From Bacilli bacterium (lineage in GTDB: Bacteria > Bacillota_I > Bacilli_A > Haloplasmatales > Haloplasmataceae), in contig JAAZCR010000140.1 of the NCBI GenBank assembly GCA_012513195.1, positions 1-5,851 of the forward strand: 5,851 nt of DNA, given 5' to 3'. Position numbers and translations under genes: made by a program. Positions 1 through 4,586 of this stretch are shown piece after piece. A model generated the notes under the pieces. The model saw nothing but the letters and a program-made list of their open reading frames with translations. It was not told where the DNA came from and did not search any database. Each line of letters begins with the position of its first letter. Position 1 is the first letter of the stretch.

Positions 1-1
1 C

Positions 2-328
2 TTCTATACGATTATCAACTTGTTTATTTCAACCTTAGTAATCGATAAAATTCATACCCGTCACAATAAACTAACTCTACTAATCGTAACAGATAAGAAG
101 GATGAACTGATTGAAACTCTCCATAAACGCATTTATCGTGGCATTACCATTATTCCAAGTATCGGTGCTTACTCAAGACAAGAAAAAACAATCCTTATGA
201 TGGTTATTTCAAGCTTTGAGTTATATAATGTGTTGTCGATTATTAAAGAAGTTGACGATAAAGCCTTCACCAATGTTTTTAAGAGTCAAGCGGTTTATGG
301 AAATTTTTATAAACATCGGTTAGATTAG
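2..328 (+). CDS. YitT family membrane protein (DUF2179), C-terminal part only
   Basis: This is the last 108 residues of a protein whose 5' end lies before the window; the frame is open from base 2 and ends at TAG 326-328. The first 15 or so residues (FYTIINLFISTLVID) look like the end of the last membrane helix. The rest matches the soluble DUF2179 domain that closes YitT-family proteins. The family signature is clear: RGITIIPSIGAYS, then a hydrophobic strand (TILMMVISS), then an I..VDDKAF.NV segment and a terminal VYGNF. Full-length members have about five or six membrane helices plus this cytoplasmic domain and are usually 270-290 residues. Their function is not established, and Bacillota carry several paralogues, so no specific symbol is given. 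A TTG at 20-22 could be mistaken for a start, but coding clearly continues upstream of it. The gene lies 9 nt before the next start, which suggests one operon. Confidence 0.88.
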   Translation, partial: FYTIINLFISTLVIDKIHTRHNKLTLLIVTDKKDELIETLHKRIYRGITIIPSIGAYSRQEKTILMMVISSFELYNVLSIIKEVDDKAFTNVFKSQAVYGNFYKHRLD

Positions 329-332
329 GTGA
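327..332 (+). promoter_or_regulatory. Ribosome binding site deciding the ATG 338 start
   Basis: AGGTGA lies 5 nt (TTTTT) before ATG 338 and overlaps the stop codon of the YitT-type gene. It pairs with the 5' part of the anti-SD (UCACCU), so the short spacer is normal. A GTG at 329 lies inside this site and is therefore unlikely to be the start. Confidence 0.7.
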
Positions 333-337
333 TTTTT

Positions 338-538
338 ATGGCAATTAAAGTTAAAATCTTTGATGAAGAACATGAAAAAGATTTAGAAGAAAGTATCAAT
401 GCGTTTTTAGAAAAAATTGATGAAAAAGATTTAATTGATATCAAATACCAAGTAAGTAATTTTTACGATCATCGTAATCAGATCTATTGTTACTCAGCGA
501 TGATTATATATCGAGATAAGAAAAAGGATGATGATTAA
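338..538 (+). CDS. cse60: Cse60-type small acidic protein (sporulation protein Cse60 family)
   Basis: This 66-residue, highly charged soluble protein has no signal peptide or membrane helix. The sequence KVKIFDEEHEKDLEESIN near the N-terminus, DIKYQVS in the middle (about residues 34-40) and QIYCYSAMIIY (about 48-58) match my recollection of Cse60. Cse60 is a small acidic protein of Bacillus first described as made in the mother cell during sporulation under sigma E. Its molecular role is unknown, and family members may occur outside spore formers. I chose ATG 338 because AGGTGA precedes it and family members start with M.I/VKVK.FDEEHE; the in-frame GTG 329 would add only three residues encoded in the ribosome binding site. 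The stop TAA overlaps the next ATG by one base (TAATG), so translation of the two genes is probably coupled. No sigma E promoter is visible inside the window, so expression probably comes from upstream. Confidence 0.72.
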   Translation: MAIKVKIFDEEHEKDLEESINAFLEKIDEKDLIDIKYQVSNFYDHRNQIYCYSAMIIYRDKKKDDD

Positions 539-1290
539 TGAGTGTTAAAAGATTCGAAGAAGTAGCTTTATCGTTCTTCCCACAAGCAACCCTTGATTTC
601 TTTAATGATGGGATTCAATTTGGCTTTAATAATTATCATGTAAAAGAAGTAAATAGAATCGGTTATAGTGTTAACTTAACACCTGATATTCTTAAAGAAG
701 CGCTTGAAAAGCAAGTTGGTTTAATCTTAACCCACCACAATATTTGGGAAGACCATTTTGAAATGCGAGAAGCCTGTTTGAAGTTTTTAGAAGAACATAA
801 CCTCATTCACTTCTTCAACCACTTACCTTTAGATGCGAGTGAGTTTGGTCCTTCCTATGCGTTAGCGGAGCGATTAGGATTAGAAGTCACTGACCGCATT
901 AGTTTCTATGAAGGTTTCTATTTTGGAGTAGTAGGTAATCTTCAACCGCAAACGCTAGATGAACTTACAAAAAGGTTAGAAAATGTCTTGGGTCATAAGG
1001 TAAGAGTGTGGAAGAATAATGATCGAATGATTAAGCGAGTCGGTATTGTCTCTGGTAGTGGGAAAGATCTCGCTAGTCTGCATGAAGCTAAAGCGTTAGG
1101 TTGTGATGCTTACATTACAGGAGAAAAATCATTAACCACCCTCTTATATGCGCGCCATATTGGGTTAAACTTTTTATTAGGGAGTCATACTTTCACCGAA
1201 ATTGATGGAATGCGAAAGTATGCCCATTTAATCAAAGCGAAAATGCCCGATGTGGAAATAATCGAGCTTAAAGAAGAGTGGATTGAGTAG
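538..1290 (+). CDS. nif3: NIF3/DUF34 family dinuclear metal-binding protein, short form
   Basis: The protein has 250 residues and is cytoplasmic, with no signal peptide. All five residues expected for the two-metal centre of the family (E. coli YbgI/B. subtilis YqfO type) are present: His66 and His67 in LTHHN, Asp99 in HLPLDAS, and His217 and Glu221 in SHTFTE. Other family blocks are NDGIQFGF (23-30), a GSG (173-175) and GCDAYITGE (188-196). The length matches the short form; the B. subtilis protein has a PII-like insert of roughly 120 residues in the middle that is absent here. Known members form toroidal hexamers. Their biochemical role is unsettled, and old annotations as GTP cyclohydrolase type 2 should not be trusted. 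The start ATG 538 overlaps the previous stop, with AAGGAT at 524-529 as ribosome binding site. In many Bacillota nif3 sits beside trmK and sigA; here it lies between cse60 and rsmB. Several blocks are divergent (NDGIQFGF where WDNVGLQVG is typical, THHNIW where THHPLF is typical). Confidence 0.9.
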   Translation: MSVKRFEEVALSFFPQATLDFFNDGIQFGFNNYHVKEVNRIGYSVNLTPDILKEALEKQVGLILTHHNIWEDHFEMREACLKFLEEHNLIHFFNHLPLDASEFGPSYALAERLGLEVTDRISFYEGFYFGVVGNLQPQTLDELTKRLENVLGHKVRVWKNNDRMIKRVGIVSGSGKDLASLHEAKALGCDAYITGEKSLTTLLYARHIGLNFLLGSHTFTEIDGMRKYAHLIKAKMPDVEIIELKEEWIE

Positions 1291-1291
1291 G

Positions 1292-2605
1292 ATGACAAAA
1301 GTAAGAAAACTAGCGTTAGAGATTATTAATCAAGTATTGTTAGAGGATGCATATAGTAATCTCTTGCTTAGTGAAGTGTTAAATAAATATCACTTAAAAG
1401 ATGTTGATAAACGCCTACTAACGGAGTTAGTGTATGGCACAATTACTTATTTACTTACCTTAGATTATTATTTAAGTAAGTACATAGGAAGTAAAAAAGT
1501 CGATGATGTGATACGAAATATTCTTAGAATGGCTGTGTATCAAATCGTTTATTTAGACCGTATTCCTAATCATGCGATCGTTAATGAAGCAGTAGAACTA
1601 GCCAAAGAATATAAACAAGAAGCTTCATCCTTTGTGAATGGCGTATTACGTTCCTTTCTTCGTAATGGTATACAAGACATAAATAATATTAGTGATGATG
1701 TGGAAAGACTCGCCATTAGCACTAGCCATCCTTTGTGGCTTGTTAGAATGTGGGTTAAACAATATGGTTATGAGTTAACGGAAAAAGTTTGTAAACTAAA
1801 TAACCAAAAACCGCATCAATATATCAGGTTAAACTTATATAAAGATACTAGAGAAAATATTCTCAAAAAATTAACTGAATATGAAATAAAATATGAAGAA
1901 ACCACTCTAAAAGAAGTAATAAGAGTCTTAGATGAAAATATTGCGCATACCTCTTTATATAAGGATGGTTTGGTGTATATTCAAGATTTAAGTAGTAGTC
2001 ATGTTGCTCGTATTCTTGACCCAAAACCTCAAGAAAGCATCATTGATGTTTGTGCTGCCCCTGGAGGAAAGACTACTCATATTGCTGAATTGATGCATAA
2101 TGATGGAAAAGTTTATGCTTGCGATATTCATGAACATAAAATCGAACTCATCAAGGAACATCAAGAACGCTTAGGCTTAAGTTGTATTAAACCAGTCCTG
2201 TGTGATGCGCGTAAGCTTACAGATATCTTTCCACCCCAAAGTTTTAATCGCGTGTTAGTTGATGCCCCTTGTAGTGGGTTTGGAGTTATTCGAAGAAAAC
2301 CCGAGATTAAATATAATAAAAAACCAACTGATTTAGATGAAATCATTGTTCTTCAAAAAGAAATCATTGATGAAGCGGTTAAATTAGTTAAACCCAATGG
2401 TACCTTAGTATATAGTACGTGTACTTTAAATAAAAAAGAAAATGAAAAGATGGTTGAATATATCTTAAGTAAATACCCAACTTTCAAACTAGATAAAGAA
2501 CCCTTTGAAAAATTATCGTTAAATAGCGAAGGATTTATCCAACTTATCGATCAAATTGACGATGCTGATATTTTCTTCATCGCTTGTTTTAAAAAAGATG
2601 CATAA
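1292..2605 (+). CDS. rsmB: 16S rRNA (cytosine(967)-C5)-methyltransferase RsmB
   Basis: RsmB transfers a methyl group from S-adenosylmethionine to C5 of C967 in 16S rRNA before 30S assembly is complete. The protein has 437 residues from ATG 1292, the usual family length. Residues 1-135 form the NusB-like RNA-binding domain (RKLALEIINQVL, DKRLLTELVYGT, RMAVYQIVYLDRIP, FVNGVLR). The Rossmann methyltransferase domain follows: motif I DVCAAPGGKTTH (about 252-263), an acidic SAM contact in CDIHEHK (about 277-283), motif IV DAPCSGFGVIRRKPEI (about 325-339, with the release cysteine near 327) and motif VI YSTCTLNKKENE (about 374-385, with the nucleophile cysteine near 377). The terminal FFIACFKK is also typical. 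The start is not fully certain. ATG 1292 begins one base after the nif3 stop and gives MTKVRK, like relatives, but its ribosome binding site is weak. TTG 1283 would add three residues and overlap nif3 by 8 nt. The gene is co-directional with nif3 and probably coupled to it. Confidence 0.95.
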   Translation: MTKVRKLALEIINQVLLEDAYSNLLLSEVLNKYHLKDVDKRLLTELVYGTITYLLTLDYYLSKYIGSKKVDDVIRNILRMAVYQIVYLDRIPNHAIVNEAVELAKEYKQEASSFVNGVLRSFLRNGIQDINNISDDVERLAISTSHPLWLVRMWVKQYGYELTEKVCKLNNQKPHQYIRLNLYKDTRENILKKLTEYEIKYEETTLKEVIRVLDENIAHTSLYKDGLVYIQDLSSSHVARILDPKPQESIIDVCAAPGGKTTHIAELMHNDGKVYACDIHEHKIELIKEHQERLGLSCIKPVLCDARKLTDIFPPQSFNRVLVDAPCSGFGVIRRKPEIKYNKKPTDLDEIIVLQKEIIDEAVKLVKPNGTLVYSTCTLNKKENEKMVEYILSKYPTFKLDKEPFEKLSLNSEGFIQLIDQIDDADIFFIACFKKDA

Positions 2606-2607
2606 TT

Positions 2608-2650
2608 ACTCCTTTATATCCGACAATATAAGTGATATAAAGGAGTTTTT
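2608..2650 (+). terminator. Hairpin plus T-tract after rsmB, overlapping the next gene's RBS
   Basis: The left arm ACTCCTTTATATC (2608-2620) pairs perfectly over 13 bp with GATATAAAGGAGT (2634-2646). The loop is 13 nt, and T residues run from 2646 to 2650. It starts 3 nt after the rsmB stop and has the form of an intrinsic terminator, though with a large loop, an AT-rich upper stem and a short T-tract, so termination may be partial. The right arm contains AAAGGAG, the ribosome binding site of the gene starting at 2654. The same structure would therefore also hide that site in any read-through transcript. Confidence 0.68.
2639..2645 (+). promoter_or_regulatory. Ribosome binding site of the 2654 gene, sequestered in a hairpin
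   Basis: AAAGGAG lies 8 nt before ATG 2654, which makes that start firm. All seven bases are paired in the 13-bp stem with CTCCTTT (2609-2615). That left-arm stretch resembles the anti-SD tail of 16S rRNA. Confidence 0.75.
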
Positions 2651-2653
2651 ACT

Positions 2654-2998
2654 ATGAGCAAAAGAATTACGATGTTAATGGCTTGTATGGTGGGAAGCGT
2701 CTTTAATTTTTACTTTTTACTCGATCATCGTGTTAGATTATTAGAACTAACCAAAACTTATTATCTTTCCATTTATATTAATCATGGTCTTTTCTATTTT
2801 TCTTTAATTTTAATATTGGTTTGTTTCATTATGCGGCAAAAACATTTTCGTCTTGTAGGAATTATTTTAGTATTAGTTGGTTTATTGTATTTAGTTTTGT
2901 TTCTTACCTTTGAAAAGGGAAATTACCTTTATTTAATTCCATTATGTTTGTATATTGTATCAGGTTATTCTTTAATATATTCATCTCATTCTACTTAA
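2654..2998 (+). CDS. Small integral membrane protein of unknown function, probably four helices
   Basis: I do not recognise this 114-residue protein. It is very hydrophobic and rich in Leu, Ile, Phe and Tyr. Likely membrane segments are residues 5-23, 43-60, 66-85 and 91-108. Short charged links lie between them: HRVRLLELTK (25-34), RQKHFR (61-66) and FEKGN (86-90). Positive charges at the N-terminus (SKR) and in RQKHFR suggest, by the positive-inside rule, that those parts are cytoplasmic. No catalytic motif or conserved cysteine pair is seen. It is supported as a real gene by a strong AAAGGAG site 8 nt before ATG, by an uninterrupted frame, and by a terminator that begins on its stop codon. 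No clear promoter lies between rsmB and this gene, so it may depend on read-through of the preceding hairpin. It could be a small orphan membrane protein or a remnant of a larger family. Confidence 0.72.
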   Translation: MSKRITMLMACMVGSVFNFYFLLDHRVRLLELTKTYYLSIYINHGLFYFSLILILVCFIMRQKHFRLVGIILVLVGLLYLVLFLTFEKGNYLYLIPLCLYIVSGYSLIYSSHST

Positions 2999-3024
2999 AT
3001 CTCCCTTCAGGGAGATTTAATTTT
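2995..3024 (+). terminator. Intrinsic terminator after the small membrane protein gene
   Basis: TTAAATCTCCC (2995-3005) pairs perfectly over 11 bp with GGGAGATTTAA (3010-3020) around a TTCA loop, followed by TTTT (3021-3024). The left arm includes the TAA stop of the gene. This compact GC-based stem should separate the gene from melA. Confidence 0.85.
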
Positions 3025-3050
3025 AACATCAGAACTTTTAATTATTCTTG

Positions 3051-3090
3051 TTTACTATCGTTACAACTTATGATACGATACAAATATGAT
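3051..3090 (+). promoter_or_regulatory. Candidate sigma-A promoter region of melA
   Basis: Two pairings are possible. TTACAA (3061-3066) and TATGAT (3085-3090) are 18 bp apart. TTTACT (3051-3056) and TACGAT (3074-3079) are 17 bp apart. Neither is a perfect match to TTGACA/TATAAT, and the sequence alone does not decide between them. A promoter is expected here because a terminator ends at 3024 and melA starts at 3130. The leader would be about 32-43 nt and contains the ribosome binding site AGGAG (3116-3120). Confidence 0.42.
3056..3080 (+). promoter_or_regulatory. Imperfect palindrome in the melA promoter, candidate operator
   Basis: TATCGT (3056-3061) and ACGATA (3075-3080) are exact reverse complements 13 bp apart. 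An inner CA/TG pair (3064-3065 and 3071-3072) also matches, giving 8 of 12 symmetric pairs. The site lies across the candidate -35/-10 elements, where a repressor of a sugar gene would bind. The regulator is unknown, and no regulator gene is in the window. It is too loose to be an RNA terminator and has no T-tract. Confidence 0.35.
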
Positions 3091-3129
3091 GAAAATACAC
3101 CTACATAGGAAACTGAGGAGAGTGTAAAC

Positions 3130-4440
3130 ATGTTTAAATTAACCTTTTTAGGTGCTGGTAGTACCGTATTCGCAAAAAATGTTATTGGGGACTGCATCTT
3201 AACGCCCGAATTAGGGGAATTTGAAGTGGCGTTATATGATATTGATCCTGTCCGCTTAGAAGATTCATATCGGATGTTAAATACCATCAACAACACTCAT
3301 AAGGGTAAAGCAATTATCAAAAAGTATTATGACAGAAAAGAAGCATTGCGTGGGGCAAAATATATCGTCAATGCGATTCAAGTTGGTGGCTATGAGCCTT
3401 GTACAGTAACTGATTTTGAAGTGCCAAAAAAATATGGCTTAAGACAAACCATCGGGGATACTTTAGGAATCGGTGGCATTTTCCGGGCTTTAAGAACTAT
3501 TCCAGTATTAGAAGACTTTGCGAAAGATATCCACGAAGTCTGCCCTGACGCTTTATTCTTAAACTATACTAATCCCATGGCCATTCTAACAGGCTACATG
3601 GAAGAAGTACTTGGCTTACGGGTTATTGGTTTATGCCATAGTGTTCAAGGTTGTGTACCTGGCTTACTCGGTACCGTCGGAATGTCCGAATATGTTTCTA
3701 AATGTAAATGGAAGATTGCGGGAATCAACCATCAAGCGTGGTTATTAGAAATTACCGATGAACAAGGTAATGATTTATATCCTGAAATTAAGAGACGTTC
3801 TTTAAGTGGTGAGTATGACTTAAGTTGGGATTTAGTCCGTCATGATATCATGCATCGCTTCGGTTATTATGTTACTGAGTCCAGTGAACATAGTGCGGAA
3901 TATTTACCTTGGTATATTAAATCCAAATATCCTGAACTAATTGACAAGTATAAGATACCTTTAGATGAATATCCACGCCGTTGTATTAATCAAATCAATG
4001 GTTGGATTAAACTACGGGAAGAATTAGTTGAAACAAATTATCTCGAACATCATAAGAGCCATGAATATGCTGCTCATATCATTAAAGCAATGGAAACTGA
4101 TGAACCTTACCGTGTGCATGGTAATGTGGTAAACAAAGGGTTATTCATCACTAATTTACCTAAACGTGCTTGTGTTGAAGTACCATGCATGATTGATAAG
4201 AACGGAGTTAATCCATGTTATGTAGGTGAATTACCACTTCAATGTGCCGCAATTAACTTAACTAACATTAATGTGCAATTATTAACCATTGAAGCTGCCC
4301 GCACGCGTAAAAAAGTATACATCTATCAAGCAGCTTATATGGATCCGCATACTTCTAGTGAATTATCCCTTGATGATATAAAGAATCTATGTGATGACTT
4401 AATTGAAGCACATAAAGGTTGGTTACCAGAATTTAAATAA
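3130..4440 (+). CDS. melA: Alpha-galactosidase MelA, glycoside hydrolase family 4
   Basis: MelA hydrolyses alpha-galactosides such as melibiose, by an NAD+- and divalent-metal (usually Mn2+)-dependent redox mechanism in the cytoplasm. The protein has 436 residues, the family's normal length, with no signal peptide. The NAD-binding loop is GAGSTVFAKN (8-17), followed by the acidic YDIDP (36-40). Further blocks are IQVGGYEPCTVTDFE (83-97), TIGDTLGIGGIFRALRT (107-123) and NYTNPMA (145-151). The metal ligands are Cys169 in GLCHSVQG and His201 in GINHQAW, and then come YVTESSEHSAEY (247-258) and PLDEYPRR (277-284). The CHSV motif marks alpha-galactosidases; GH4 6-phospho-alpha-glucosidases have a CD motif at that place. 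Overall similarity is closest to the B. subtilis MelA type. ATG 3130 follows AGGAG with a 9-nt spacer. No sugar transporter or regulator is adjacent. The gene is monocistronic between two terminators and may have been inserted into an rRNA-modification cluster. Confidence 0.94.
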   Translation: MFKLTFLGAGSTVFAKNVIGDCILTPELGEFEVALYDIDPVRLEDSYRMLNTINNTHKGKAIIKKYYDRKEALRGAKYIVNAIQVGGYEPCTVTDFEVPKKYGLRQTIGDTLGIGGIFRALRTIPVLEDFAKDIHEVCPDALFLNYTNPMAILTGYMEEVLGLRVIGLCHSVQGCVPGLLGTVGMSEYVSKCKWKIAGINHQAWLLEITDEQGNDLYPEIKRRSLSGEYDLSWDLVRHDIMHRFGYYVTESSEHSAEYLPWYIKSKYPELIDKYKIPLDEYPRRCINQINGWIKLREELVETNYLEHHKSHEYAAHIIKAMETDEPYRVHGNVVNKGLFITNLPKRACVEVPCMIDKNGVNPCYVGELPLQCAAINLTNINVQLLTIEAARTRKKVYIYQAAYMDPHTSSELSLDDIKNLCDDLIEAHKGWLPEFK

Positions 4441-4458
4441 TTAAAATAAGAAGGATAA

Positions 4459-4553
4459 ATAAGAATTAAATTACTTTTAAAATTATTTGATGACTAAATC
4501 CCCACTTTTGTGGGGATTTAGTTATTTACTGATACATTTACTTTAATTCTTAT
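4459..4553. repeat. 12-bp perfect inverted repeat flanking the melA terminator
   Basis: ATAAGAATTAAA (4459-4470) and TTTAATTCTTAT (4542-4553) are exact reverse complements 71 bp apart, with the 13-bp terminator hairpin between them. The right arm overlaps the candidate -35 of rlmN. The arms are AT-rich, so chance is possible. Confidence 0.45.
4493..4522 (+). terminator. Strong hairpin terminator after melA
   Basis: ACTAAATCCCCAC (4493-4505) pairs perfectly over 13 bp with GTGGGGATTTAGT (4510-4522) around a TTTT loop. The downstream T-run is broken (TATTTACT), which is weaker than usual, but the stem is strong and is the only such structure between melA and rlmN. It starts 52 nt after the melA stop. 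Confidence 0.8.
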
Positions 4554-4569
4554 GAAAATGTGTTAAAAT
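4542..4569 (+). promoter_or_regulatory. Candidate promoter of rlmN-rsgA with extended -10
   Basis: TGTTAAAAT (4561-4569) fits an extended -10 (TG-N-TAAAAT). A weak -35 TTTAAT (4542-4547) lies 16 bp upstream. Transcription would start near 4576, leaving a leader of only about 11 nt before ATG 4587. A promoter is required here because a strong terminator ends at 4522. It overlaps the right arm of the inverted repeat ending at 4553. Confidence 0.42.
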
Positions 4570-4576
4570 ATAAATT

Positions 4577-4582
4577 GGTGAA
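4577..4582 (+). promoter_or_regulatory. Ribosome binding site deciding the ATG 4587 start of rlmN
   Basis: GGTGAA lies 4 nt before ATG 4587 and pairs with the UCACC end of the anti-SD, as at the 338 start. The alternative GTG 4560 has no ribosome binding site and lies within the likely -10 element. Confidence 0.6.
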
Positions 4583-4586
4583 GTTA

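Noticed and set aside
329..337. GTG 329 as start of the Cse60-type gene
   Set aside because: The GTG is part of the AGGTGA ribosome binding site of ATG 338, and the family start agrees with ATG 338.
1283..1291. TTG 1283 as start of rsmB
   Set aside because: It cannot be excluded, because AAGAAG lies 6 nt before it, but ATG 1292 is a better codon and gives the usual N-terminus. The difference is three residues.
2161..2346. Open frame of 61 codons on the minus strand
   Set aside because: It lies wholly inside the methyltransferase domain of rsmB, has no recognisable domain, and is a shadow of that gene.
2556..2606. Promoter for the 2654 gene inside the end of rsmB (TTGACG 2556-2561)
   Set aside because: No -10-like hexamer lies 16-18 bp downstream of it, so no promoter is annotated there.
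3071..3082. Catabolite-response (cre) site TGATACGATACA upstream of melA
   Set aside because: It has TG, a central CG and CA but is two bases shorter than the cre consensus and its inner positions do not pair.
3042..3296. Open frame of 84 codons on the minus strand across the melA promoter and start
   Set aside because: It overlaps the conserved NAD-binding start of melA, shows no family similarity, and would run through the melA promoter region.
3130..4440. 6-phospho-alpha-glucosidase (GlvA/MalH type) instead of alpha-galactosidase
   Set aside because: The metal-ligand motif is GLCHSVQG and not the CD motif of phospho-glycosidases, there is no PTS gene nearby, and the whole sequence follows MelA.
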